From Candidatus Cloacimonadota bacterium (GTDB lineage: Bacteria; Cloacimonadota; Cloacimonadia; Cloacimonadales; TCS61), in contig JABIME010000242.1 in assembly GCA_018654125.1 (NCBI GenBank), forward strand, positions 1-10,791: DNA of 10,791 bases, written 5' to 3'. Below the pieces are notes generated by a model. It saw only the letters and a list, made by a program, of their open reading frames with translations, searched no databases and was not told the origin of the DNA. Positions 1 to 6,818 of the stretch are shown here, one piece after another (within the stretch, counting starts at the first letter, position 1; each line of letters begins with the position of its first letter). Both the position numbers and the translations under genes were made by a program.

Positions 1-101
1 AAGAAAATAATTCAAAGCCTGATAAACAATGGGCAAGGTCCGGACGTAAGATCATTATGCAAAATAGAATGATGGTTCAACGCAGAGGAATTACGCGGTA
101 A
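1..101 (+). CDS. C-terminal end of a probable OadG-family (sodium-pump decarboxylase gamma chain) protein, partial
   Basis: The frame starting at base 3 is open from the window edge to a TAA at 99-101 and gives 32 residues. They contain a tryptophan, then a Ser-Gly-Arg-Lys, then a Met-Gln-Asn-Arg stretch, and end in basic residues. Small membrane subunits of biotin-dependent sodium-pump decarboxylases often end in a similar W...GR...M..R tail. The gene directly downstream encodes the alpha subunit of such an enzyme, which supports the reading. The gamma chain is a single-pass membrane protein that assembles the alpha and beta subunits. The transmembrane part lies outside the window, so the call rests on the short tail and on context. 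The alternative is an unrelated small protein that happens to precede oadA. Confidence 0.5.
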   Translation, partial: ENNSKPDKQWARSGRKIIMQNRMMVQRRGITR

Positions 102-152
102 TGAGAATAAGAGTATAAGTGAGTAAGGGATTTTTTAACACGGAGGAAATAA

Positions 153-2057
153 ATGAAATTCGATAAACACGGCGTTCTAGGAATGACAAAGATGAATTAC
201 GATCCTGCACGTCCAAAAGCAGAGAATCCAATAAAGATACAAGATGTAAGCCTAAGAGATGGACACCAAAGTATTTTTGCCACCCGTGGCAGAACAGAGG
301 ACATGATCCCTGTTGCGAAGATGATGGATAACATTGGTTTCTATTCAATAGAGATGTGGGGTGGTGCAACTTTTGATGTAATGCATCGATTTTTAAATGA
401 AGATCCATGGGAAAGGATTAGAATTCTGAAAAAGCATATGACAAAAACTCCTTTTTCTATGCTGCTTCGCGGACAGAATGTGGTTGGATATAGAAACTAT
501 GCCGATGATGTAGTAGAAGCTTTTGTTCAGCGTGCTTGCGATAATGGAATTGATATTCTGCGTGTATTTGATGCACTTAATGATTTTAGAAATTTCCAAA
601 CTGTTGTTAAAGTGATAAAGAAAAATAAGAAACATTTTCAGGGAACTATCTGCTATTCACTCACAGAGCCACGCATGGGTGGTGAGACATACAATCTGGA
701 ATATTATTTAGATAAAGCCAAGCAGTTAGAAGAACTCGGAGCTGATACGATCTGCATTAAAGACATGGCCGGGCTTATAGCTCCTTATGATGCTTATAAT
801 CTTGTAAAAGCAATCAAAGAGCAAACAGATATTCCAATTCATCTTCATACACATTTCACATCAGGAATGGGCGATCTCACACTTTTTAAGGCTATCGAAG
901 CTGGCGTAGATATCATCGATACATGTATGGCACCCTACGCATATCGAACTTCTCATCCTGCTGTAGAGCCTCTTGTAATTTCTCTTCTGGGAACAAATCG
1001 TGATAGTGGGTTGGACATAAATAAATTAGCCGATATCGGTAAAGAGATGGAGAAAGTTATTCCAAAATATAAACACTTCCTCAATGATACAAAAAATGCA
1101 ATTATCGATACAAATGTTATACTACACCAAACTCCGGGTGGAATGCTATCTAACCTGGTTAATCAGCTCCGTCAGATGGATGCACTTGATAAGTTGGATG
1201 ATGTATTTGAAGCTCTGCCAAAAGTAAGAAAGAAGCTGGGTCAGGTTCCGCTTGTTACTCCTACAAGTCAGATAGTAGGAATTCAAACTGTGAATAATGT
1301 TTTATTTGATAAAGATGGCGAAGAATTCTCTAATATTACAGAACAGGTGAAAGACCTCTGTTTCGGTTTATATGGAAAGACAACACTTCCCATAGATAAG
1401 GAAGTACAGAAGAAAGCCTTGAAGGGATATCCACGTGGAGAAACTCCCATTACAGCCAGACCTGGTGACCTATTAGAACCGGAACTTCCAAAAGTAAAAA
1501 AAGAATTTAAAGACCTAGCAAAAGATATTGATGATGAAGTACTTTGTGCATTATATCCGGTTACGGGTAGAAAATTCTTAAATTGGAAATATGGACTTGA
1601 AGAAGCACCTGAAGATGTAAAACCAAAGACATTGGAAGATGTACAAAAAGAACAGGAGCTGGTTAGCAATGCGCTTTCTGGTGAGCTTACAGCCAAAAAA
1701 GTAAAATCTGCCAATACAAAAGCTTTTGATGTTTATGTAGATGGTGAACACTTTAATGTGGAAGTTGCAGATCCCAATGCAAAACAGATGGGAGTTGTTG
1801 TGAAGAGGAAAGAGGAAATAGCTGTTGGAGATGATACTGGAAATTTAGTTGCTCCAATTCCTGGAATGATAATTGAGTATAAGAAAAAGGTTGGAGACCA
1901 AGTTAAGGCTGGAGATACGATTGTTGTATTAGAAGCAATGAAAATGTTCAATAATCTTGATGCTCAGTGTGATGGAGTTATTGAGAACATTGATCATAAA
2001 GCTGGTGACTCAGTTGCAAAAGGTGCTATCCTCTGTTATATTGAGCCAAAAGATTAA
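153..2057 (+). CDS. oadA: Oxaloacetate decarboxylase alpha subunit / pyruvate carboxylase subunit B (biotin carboxyltransferase)
   Basis: This 634-residue protein transfers carboxyl groups between oxaloacetate and a covalently bound biotin. It acts in the cytoplasm, and in sodium-pump decarboxylases it docks on membrane subunits. Residues about 27-300 form the HMGL-like TIM-barrel carboxyltransferase. Visible motifs are DVSLRDGHQS (31-40), EMWGGATFD (67-75), RVFDALND (137-144), the carboxylated-lysine motif IKDMAG with K203, and the metal-binding HLHTH (230-234). A conserved PYC/OADA domain follows to about 470, then a linker, then a C-terminal biotinyl domain (about 565-634) with EAMKM at 594-598, where K597 is the biotin site. 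The length is usual for OadA with a fused biotin domain. The start has a strong ribosome binding site, GGAGGA at 142-147, five bases upstream. A PycB role with a separate biotin carboxylase cannot be excluded, because neither a beta subunit nor a PycA is in the window. The OadG-like upstream tail favours the decarboxylase. Confidence 0.93.
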   Translation: MKFDKHGVLGMTKMNYDPARPKAENPIKIQDVSLRDGHQSIFATRGRTEDMIPVAKMMDNIGFYSIEMWGGATFDVMHRFLNEDPWERIRILKKHMTKTPFSMLLRGQNVVGYRNYADDVVEAFVQRACDNGIDILRVFDALNDFRNFQTVVKVIKKNKKHFQGTICYSLTEPRMGGETYNLEYYLDKAKQLEELGADTICIKDMAGLIAPYDAYNLVKAIKEQTDIPIHLHTHFTSGMGDLTLFKAIEAGVDIIDTCMAPYAYRTSHPAVEPLVISLLGTNRDSGLDINKLADIGKEMEKVIPKYKHFLNDTKNAIIDTNVILHQTPGGMLSNLVNQLRQMDALDKLDDVFEALPKVRKKLGQVPLVTPTSQIVGIQTVNNVLFDKDGEEFSNITEQVKDLCFGLYGKTTLPIDKEVQKKALKGYPRGETPITARPGDLLEPELPKVKKEFKDLAKDIDDEVLCALYPVTGRKFLNWKYGLEEAPEDVKPKTLEDVQKEQELVSNALSGELTAKKVKSANTKAFDVYVDGEHFNVEVADPNAKQMGVVVKRKEEIAVGDDTGNLVAPIPGMIIEYKKKVGDQVKAGDTIVVLEAMKMFNNLDAQCDGVIENIDHKAGDSVAKGAILCYIEPKD

Positions 2058-2108
2058 GATCTTGATAGCAATAATCTTGAAAGGATCTTATTGAGTTTAC
2101 AATAGATA

Positions 2109-2142
2109 TAATAAAAGCCCCGCAAATGCGGGGCTTTTATTA
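2109..2142. terminator. Bidirectional intrinsic terminator between convergent genes
   Basis: A perfect 15-base-pair stem closes a four-base AAAT loop at 2124-2127. The core is GCCCCGC/GCGGGGC, flanked by A-runs on the left arm and T-runs on the right arm. It therefore gives a GC-rich hairpin followed by U-rich RNA on both strands. It lies 51 bases after the oadA stop and 24 bases beyond the stop of the minus-strand SPOR gene, so it can end both transcripts. Confidence 0.9.
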
Positions 2143-2166
2143 ATGTTGTTAAACTAAAATTAACAA

Positions 2167-3582
2167 TTATTTTAGATATTTCTTATTCACCCAACCAGCC
2201 CATGATTCATCATTTGGTGTTATTGTGAATTTAATCCAATCGTTTTTCTCATCAACCACGAACACTGTAACACCTTTCATAAGCTTCCCAATTGGATCGA
2301 CAGCATAATATGTGCCCGGGCCAATGCGAATATTGATATCATTTGTGGTACACGTCATTGTTTTTTGATCTTTTTCATTCTCAGATTGATATTTTGGATC
2401 CATTGAATATTGGATAGGTTCGGTAAGTGATTCATCCTTTTTTTCTGTTTTTCTCTTAGCTGTTCGAGGTGCAGGAGAGCTTATGCCGGATTTTGGCACT
2501 ATCCAATAATCTTTTACAAACCTAACATCTTTCTTTAATTTATTTCCCACTTGAGTTGCTTTAGCTCTTGAATATGAATTTGCTAATCTTAATCTGTAGA
2601 ATGTTTTACCACTTTTAGAAGTTGTTACGATCTTAGCTTTGTAACCTGCAGCTTCTAATGTTCTCTTTTTATCTTCCACGTAGTTTCTTTTTGTATTTGC
2701 AAGAATTTGAATCTCAAAATCACCAGTTGAAGTAGGAATAGTTTTTGTTGCTTTTGGTTTCTGCTTAACAGCTGCACCAATCTGCCCTACACTTTTTCCA
2801 TCCTTCATCTCATCCAACCAAAAAGAAGAAATATGTGGCGATTTCTTCACGATCTCATTTCCTAATCTTCTACCTTCTGTTTCGCTATAAAGTCCACGTA
2901 ACCTTAAACGATAAATTATATTTTTCCCTTTCGTAAGTGTAAGAATTTTAGATTTATATCCATCACGTTCAAGTGCTGTTTTTATCTGCTCGATCCTAGC
3001 ATAATTACTGCTTGCTAGTAATTGAACTTCGCACTCTTTACCAAATTCAATTTTCTTCTTAGTTATCTTTATCTCTTTTTCATATTCTGGCTTTACCGGC
3101 TCCGGTTGGGAAGCTACTTCCTGCTTTATTTCTTGTACTTGTACAGGTGTTGTAGCAGTAGTTCTAGTTTGTTGCTCTTCTAGCCAATAACCCTCTATAG
3201 ATGCGTATTTCATTTTTAATTCTTCGCCCAGACTTATCGCATCTTCTTCATTGTATAATCCTGTTAAACGTAAGCGATAAATGATAGTTCCATCACGCAT
3301 CAATTTAGATATCTCTGTATTATATTGTGCTTGCGTTAATTTATCTTGTAAGTGCTTCACGTTGTCATATTTACTAGTGGCCATTATCTGAAGTGAAAAT
3401 AATTCTTCAAATACTGGCAACAGTGGTTCTACGACTTCTTCCCTAACAACTTGTTGTTCAATAACCTCTTCTTCAGATTCACTTTTTATATTGTGCGCTA
3501 CAGTACCTATAATGAATCCTACTACAATTATTAAAGCCACGACGGCAAATATTATAACAATGAGTGGAAGTACATTCCTCAT
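2167..3582 (-). CDS. Membrane-anchored protein with three SPOR domains and a C-terminal SH3b domain
   Basis: This 471-residue protein probably binds peptidoglycan in the periplasm. An uncleaved hydrophobic segment at residues 5-29 anchors it, with little ahead of it, so the rest should lie outside the cytoplasmic membrane. An acidic linker follows, then three related repeats at about 61-135, 183-258 and 288-362 (DNA 3178-3402, 2809-3036 and 2497-2721). Each has a start like xQIxAxxxY, a YRLRL core (102-106, 224-228, 329-333) and a YW/FW ending (132-133, 254-255, 359-360), which is the pattern of SPOR domains. The last 63 residues (409-471) read as a bacterial SH3 domain with NIRIGPGTYY at 417-426 and GWV near the end. 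SPOR domains bind glycan strands lacking stem peptides, and SH3b domains often bind wall material. The role is inferred to be in division or envelope maintenance. GAGG eight bases before the ATG supports the start. It is transcribed alone, opposite to its neighbours. Confidence 0.82.
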   Translation of the reverse strand: MRNVLPLIVIIFAVVALIIVVGFIIGTVAHNIKSESEEEVIEQQVVREEVVEPLLPVFEELFSLQIMATSKYDNVKHLQDKLTQAQYNTEISKLMRDGTIIYRLRLTGLYNEEDAISLGEELKMKYASIEGYWLEEQQTRTTATTPVQVQEIKQEVASQPEPVKPEYEKEIKITKKKIEFGKECEVQLLASSNYARIEQIKTALERDGYKSKILTLTKGKNIIYRLRLRGLYSETEGRRLGNEIVKKSPHISSFWLDEMKDGKSVGQIGAAVKQKPKATKTIPTSTGDFEIQILANTKRNYVEDKKRTLEAAGYKAKIVTTSKSGKTFYRLRLANSYSRAKATQVGNKLKKDVRFVKDYWIVPKSGISSPAPRTAKRKTEKKDESLTEPIQYSMDPKYQSENEKDQKTMTCTTNDINIRIGPGTYYAVDPIGKLMKGVTVFVVDEKNDWIKFTITPNDESWAGWVNKKYLK

Positions 3583-3802
3583 ATTTTAATCCTCAAAATA
3601 TTCTTATCTTTCATAAATTTATTAAATTACATTTTCATAGCTATACAAAAAATAATGATATGTTCTTTTGCAAGTTCTTTCTTTATATAGCATTTCTATG
3701 TGATAAAAATTAGTTCGACCTTTTTTGGCAACAAAAAAATGTTTTAATAATTCATATTTATTGGAATTATTAATGTTGATTATGTTATTGTAAATACTTT
3801 AT

Positions 3803-3838
3803 TTGACACAAAATATACTCTTTGCTTTTTCTTATAAT
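3803..3838 (+). promoter_or_regulatory. Candidate promoter elements upstream of rsmE
   Basis: A perfect TATAAT lies at 3833-3838, 31 bases before the rsmE start codon, in a good place for a -10 box. A perfect TTGACA lies at 3803-3808, but the 24-base spacer is too long for a normal sigma-70 pair, so the two boxes may not work together. The surrounding 287-base divergent region (3583-3869) is very rich in A and T. I see no gene, RNA fold or repeat in it, and it must also hold the promoter of the minus-strand SPOR gene, which I could not place. Confidence 0.35.
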
Positions 3839-3869
3839 GAAAAGTTGAGTTATATCAAGAGGAGAATTT

Positions 3870-4601
3870 ATGCCGTGTTTTTATGCACCTGATATGAAAA
3901 TTGACGATAATGTTGTAGCGATCGCAGGACCTGAGCATCATCACATAACACATGTTTTCAGACGTAAAGAAGGAGATGGCGTGATGCTATCGAATGGTAA
4001 AGGATTGCTAGTAGAAGGTGTTATAAGTACCGTTGGGAAGAAAACGTTATCTATAAATATCGGTAAGGCAAGAGTAATGCAACAATCATTTCCACAGATT
4101 GCAATTGCCTTTCCACTTCTTAAGAATAAGCACGATAACATGATCATTGAAAAATTAACTGAGCTTGGTGTGAAAGACTTCTTCCCTATCGTTACAGAAA
4201 GAACCGTAAGAAAACCATCAAAGAATACTGTTGAGAAATTTATTAAAGTTGCAATTGCTGCCATGAAACAATGTGACAATGCATTTCTACCACAAATTCA
4301 TAATGTAAAAACTTTATCTGAATTGATAAACGAAATAGAAGAATTTACTCCAGCTGTTGCATTAGAGATAGGAAAACATAAAAACCTGGCTGATGTCGTA
4401 AATAACTCCAAAGACAAATCTATCTGCATTATTATTGGACCAGAAGGTGGATTTGATAAAGGGGAAATTGAATATTTACAGAAGGAAGAGATTAATACTT
4501 TTACTTTAGGAAATCATATTTTAAGAGCAGAAACAGCAGCAATTTCCAGCGTCTCACAATTAGTTGGTTTTCACCTGCAAAACGATCCTAAATATTATTA
4601 A
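3870..4601 (+). CDS. rsmE: 16S rRNA (uracil-1498-N3)-methyltransferase RsmE
   Basis: This 243-residue cytoplasmic enzyme uses S-adenosylmethionine to methylate N3 of U1498 in 16S rRNA, in the decoding region of the small subunit. Residues about 1-70 form the PUA-like RNA-binding part, with EHHHITHVFRRKEGD at 22-36. The rest is the SPOUT methyltransferase with its C-terminal knot. Family markers are EKLTELGV (94-101), AMKQC (131-135), IIIGPEGGF (187-195) and LGNHILRAETAA (213-224); the last two line the cofactor pocket. The length is normal for the family. The start is set by GAGGAG at 3859-3864, five bases before the ATG. The next gene begins two bases after the stop, so the two are almost certainly co-transcribed and translationally coupled. 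Confidence 0.95.
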   Translation: MPCFYAPDMKIDDNVVAIAGPEHHHITHVFRRKEGDGVMLSNGKGLLVEGVISTVGKKTLSINIGKARVMQQSFPQIAIAFPLLKNKHDNMIIEKLTELGVKDFFPIVTERTVRKPSKNTVEKFIKVAIAAMKQCDNAFLPQIHNVKTLSELINEIEEFTPAVALEIGKHKNLADVVNNSKDKSICIIIGPEGGFDKGEIEYLQKEEINTFTLGNHILRAETAAISSVSQLVGFHLQNDPKYY

Positions 4602-4603
4602 TT

Positions 4604-5953
4604 ATGAAAGATGTAATTAAAATTATTGCTGATGCAATCCGTGAAACAAAATTCGAAAACAATGCATTTATCGCAGGTGGATTTGTACGCGATAAAATAA
4701 TGGGGAAAGAAAGTAACGACTTGGATATTGTTATCTCATTACCTGATGGTGGTATAGAGTTGGCAAAACACTTGTACGAGAAAGGATTATCTTCTCGTCC
4801 TGTTATATTTCAGCGGTTTGGAACAGCACAAATAATAATAAAGAATTTCAAGATTGAGTTTGTAATGGCGCGCAAAGAATCATATAGAAGTAAAAACCGG
4901 AAACCAGATGTTGCTCATGGCACTATTAATGAAGATATCTATCGTCGTGATTTTACAATAAATGCACTTATAATGAATGTAATGAATAATGAAGTACAAG
5001 ACATTACAGGTAAGGGCATCTCAGATATCAAATCAAAAATAATTCGCGCCACATCACCACCCAATATAATTTTTGAAGAAGATCCGTTAAGAATGCTCCG
5101 TGCTGTTCGTTTTGCTGTTCAACTAAATTTCACTATTGATAAAGAAACAATGATGGGCATAATCCGGAATGCAGAGATGTTAAAACATATTTCACGCGAG
5201 AGAATTAGGGATGAACTAATAAAAATATTGCTGTCTTCAGCACCTGCTGAAGGAATAATAATAATGATAGATTCTGGAATCATGCAATATGTTATACCTG
5301 AAATTGTATTACTAAAAGGTGTACAGCAAAACAAATATCATGATAAAGATGTACTCGGGCATACACTTCAGGTTTTACAAAACACACATGATGAAATCAT
5401 AATACGCCTATCAGCATTATTGCATGATATTTCTAAACCGCAAACAAAAACTATTGATGAAAAAGGTATTCATTTTTATCGTCATGAAGTTGCAGGAGCA
5501 AAGCGTGCAAGAAAGATATTGAATGACCTTAAATTCCCAAAAGATACAATTGATAAAGTTACGAAACTTATTAAGAATCACATGCGGTTGAAATCGTTTG
5601 GAGATACATTAGAAACCCTTTCTGATGTTGCGGTCCGTAGGTTAATGTTTCAAATGCAAGATGATTTGGAACTACTACTTTCGCTAATCCATGCAGATAA
5701 CATATCCCATGCAGAAGCCTATAATCTCCCAAGCCAGATTCTAAACTTAAAGCTGCGAGTAGCTTCCAACATAAAAAAAATAAATGGAAAAAAGTTGCCA
5801 GTAACCGGAAGAGATATTATGTTACATTTTGAAATTAGTGAAGGACAAAATGTTGGAAAGATACTAGACATAGCGAATGAAATTTGGTTGAAGCATCCGT
5901 CATGGAATAAATTGGAAATATTGAACAAGATAGAACTTGAGGAGGAATTGTGA
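4604..5953 (+). CDS. cca: CCA tRNA nucleotidyltransferase with HD domain (class II, poly(A) polymerase family)
   Basis: This 449-residue protein should add or repair the 3' CCA end of tRNAs using CTP and ATP. The N-terminal polymerase head shows GGFVRD (25-30), the DLD metal pair (D39, D41), RRDFTINAL (114-122) and EEDPLRMLRAVRFA (158-171); the last two are the template-like NTP-binding and neck motifs of class II enzymes. A downstream HD phosphohydrolase domain looks intact, with H253, HD at 274-275, H294 and H326. It may trim 2',3'-cyclic or phosphorylated RNA ends. Sequence alone cannot separate a full CCA enzyme from a CC-adding, A-adding or poly(A) polymerase paralogue. There is no clear ribosome binding site, and the start lies two bases after the rsmE stop, which suggests coupling. 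The 3' end overlaps the next gene by four bases. Confidence 0.9.
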   Translation: MKDVIKIIADAIRETKFENNAFIAGGFVRDKIMGKESNDLDIVISLPDGGIELAKHLYEKGLSSRPVIFQRFGTAQIIIKNFKIEFVMARKESYRSKNRKPDVAHGTINEDIYRRDFTINALIMNVMNNEVQDITGKGISDIKSKIIRATSPPNIIFEEDPLRMLRAVRFAVQLNFTIDKETMMGIIRNAEMLKHISRERIRDELIKILLSSAPAEGIIIMIDSGIMQYVIPEIVLLKGVQQNKYHDKDVLGHTLQVLQNTHDEIIIRLSALLHDISKPQTKTIDEKGIHFYRHEVAGAKRARKILNDLKFPKDTIDKVTKLIKNHMRLKSFGDTLETLSDVAVRRLMFQMQDDLELLLSLIHADNISHAEAYNLPSQILNLKLRVASNIKKINGKKLPVTGRDIMLHFEISEGQNVGKILDIANEIWLKHPSWNKLEILNKIELEEEL

Positions 5954-6342
5954 AAGAAAAAAAAGTGAGCAAGATCGTTCAAGATGCAGTTGTTAAAGCT
6001 GTTCACGCTGGAGAAGACGTTATATCGGCAGTTGGAAACGTAACTAAGGAAATAATTTCGACTATCAAAGCTGAGGACCTTAACAATAAAGAAAAAGCTC
6101 AAAAGCTGGCAAAAGAAGCCCTGGAAGGAGCTAAAGAGGGTTTTGAGAAAGCTAAGCCACCAACAGAAGAATTTGTTAAGAAGGCTTCTGTAACTATCAG
6201 CGAATCATTTAAAGAAAATGCACCTAAGGTTGCAGGTTTTGTTAAAGATGTTTTTTCTGGAATCGTTGACGGCACTAAAGAGGTAATAGGCGAGCATAAA
6301 AAAGATGCTGTAAAACCGGAAGAGCCCAAAGAAGAAGAGTAG
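5950..6342 (+). CDS. Small helical, charge-rich protein of unknown function
   Basis: This 130-residue protein starts with GTG at 5950, overlapping the last four bases of the tRNA nucleotidyltransferase gene. A GAGGAGG run just upstream (5939-5945) supports that start. It has no signal peptide, no membrane span and no cysteine. The composition (Lys, Glu, Ala and Val, few aromatics) and hydrophobic spacing suggest long amphipathic helices. There are two loosely similar halves: residues about 5-67, then a Pro-Pro break at 69-70, then 72-115. It ends in an acidic lysine/glutamate/proline tail. It loosely recalls small helical families with DAV..AV..G-like patterns, but I cannot assign it to one. 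A membrane-surface, phasin-like or stress-protein role is possible and unproven. Its place as last gene of the rsmE operon, before a terminator, shows it is expressed with RNA-maturation genes. Confidence 0.8.
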   Translation: MKEKKVSKIVQDAVVKAVHAGEDVISAVGNVTKEIISTIKAEDLNNKEKAQKLAKEALEGAKEGFEKAKPPTEEFVKKASVTISESFKENAPKVAGFVKDVFSGIVDGTKEVIGEHKKDAVKPEEPKEEE

Positions 6343-6370
6343 CATTTAATTTATCTTTTGGTTATATTAT

Positions 6371-6402
6371 AATAGGATGGGAGCTTTTCTCATCCTATTT
6401 TT
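6371..6402 (+). terminator. Intrinsic terminator of the rsmE-cca operon
   Basis: AATAGGAT at 6371-6378 pairs with ATCCTATT at 6392-6399. The stem continues inward through G-C, one G-U wobble, G-C and A-T to about 12 base pairs around a five-base loop. A run of five T follows (6398-6402). It lies 29 bases after the stop of the small helical protein and ends the rsmE-led operon. Confidence 0.8.
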
Positions 6403-6443
6403 GCGTTAATGCTAAATGTAGCAGAATCAAAATGGAGGAATAA

Positions 6444-6782
6444 ATGTTAGATAGAAAGAAATTCATTTTACATATTCCACCTGAAAAAGCGGATGAACGA
6501 ATTGAACTGAGAATAGCTAACGGAGAAAGTCTGCTAAAGCATAAGGTCAAAGATATACAGCAGTGGAAGAGTGAAGAGAAAAAATTCAAAGTATGGAATA
6601 GTGAAAATTTCGAGTTGTTAAAATCCATCTTTAAGAACAACAGAGTAGCCAAAGATTATTCATCTTCCGGATGGTCTATTGAAAGAATACTTATTTCAGA
6701 TCTTAAAATTGATAGATCTGGGAATGGCGGGATCAAACAATTAAAGAGCTCAAAAACGCAGGATTTGACATTTAAAGGATAA
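6444..6782 (+). CDS. Orphan 112-residue protein, possibly the truncated N-terminal part of a larger protein
   Basis: A good ribosome binding site (GGAGGA, 6434-6439) and an ATG at 6444 open a 112-residue frame. Residues 1-75 look like normal soluble coding sequence, with FILHIPPEKADERIELRI (8-25), GESLLKH (27-33) and then KVWNSENFELLKSIF (49-63) and AKDYSSSG (69-76). A G..LL, W..N..LL..F, ..Y arrangement is something I associate with helical N-terminal modules of larger nucleotide-binding or TIR-like proteins. Here no catalytic domain follows. The last 30 residues look unlike a folded domain, and another frame over the same bases reads as better protein (see 6716-6775). I therefore suspect a deleted or frameshifted remnant. 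A genuine small protein remains possible. No transposon ends are visible nearby. Confidence 0.6.
   Translation: MLDRKKFILHIPPEKADERIELRIANGESLLKHKVKDIQQWKSEEKKFKVWNSENFELLKSIFKNNRVAKDYSSSGWSIERILISDLKIDRSGNGGIKQLKSSKTQDLTFKG
6697..6720. repeat. Short perfect inverted repeat inside the orphan gene
   Basis: CAGATCT (6697-6703) and its exact reverse complement AGATCTG (6714-6720) flank a ten-base A+T-rich spacer. There is no T-run after it, so it is not a terminator. It sits where the reading frame of the orphan seems to lose coding character, so it may mark a rearrangement point. It may equally be chance. Confidence 0.35.
6716..6775 (+). pseudogene. Out-of-frame coding-like tail, possible 3' remnant
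   Basis: In the frame offset from the orphan gene, bases 6716-6772 translate to 19 residues, IWEWRDQTIKELKNAGFDI, ending at a TAA (6773-6775). The string has the aromatic/charged, helix-like character of a real protein C-terminus, more so than the overlapping frame used by the 112-residue protein. A TAG sits directly in front (6713-6715) and the frame upstream is closed, so it has no start of its own. This is consistent with a gene that lost internal sequence and shifted frame. Short length makes chance a real alternative. Confidence 0.3.
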
Positions 6783-6818
6783 CTATGGATTTTGACAAAA
6801 AAAATAGCAGGAGAAAAA

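Noticed and set aside
1283..1714. 143-codon open frame on the minus strand inside oadA
   Set aside because: It lies wholly antisense to a well-supported gene, and its product is Ser/Phe/Thr-rich low-quality sequence, as expected from reading the complement of A+T-rich coding DNA.
2055..2090. Inverted repeat TAAGATC...GATCTTA after oadA as a terminator
   Set aside because: Only seven pairs with a 22-base loop and no T-run; the much stronger hairpin at 2109-2142 explains termination.
2146..2166. TTGTTAA...TTAACAA hairpin next to the SPOR gene stop
   Set aside because: Seven A+T-only-type pairs with a seven-base loop are expected by chance in this composition; nothing further supports a function.
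3583..3869. Possible small RNA or riboswitch in the long divergent intergenic region
   Set aside because: No GC-rich stem, no conserved aptamer-like pattern and no internal hairpin terminator could be seen; it appears to be A+T-rich promoter DNA.
5719..6102. 127-codon minus-strand open frame across the cca/small-protein junction
   Set aside because: Its product is Phe/Ser/Asn-rich and runs antisense to two coupled plus-strand genes; it is a shadow frame.
6792..6818. TTG start giving nine extra N-terminal residues on the barrel-like protein
   Set aside because: The ATG at 6819 has a well-spaced AGGAG and produces a clean signal peptide; the upstream TTG has neither.
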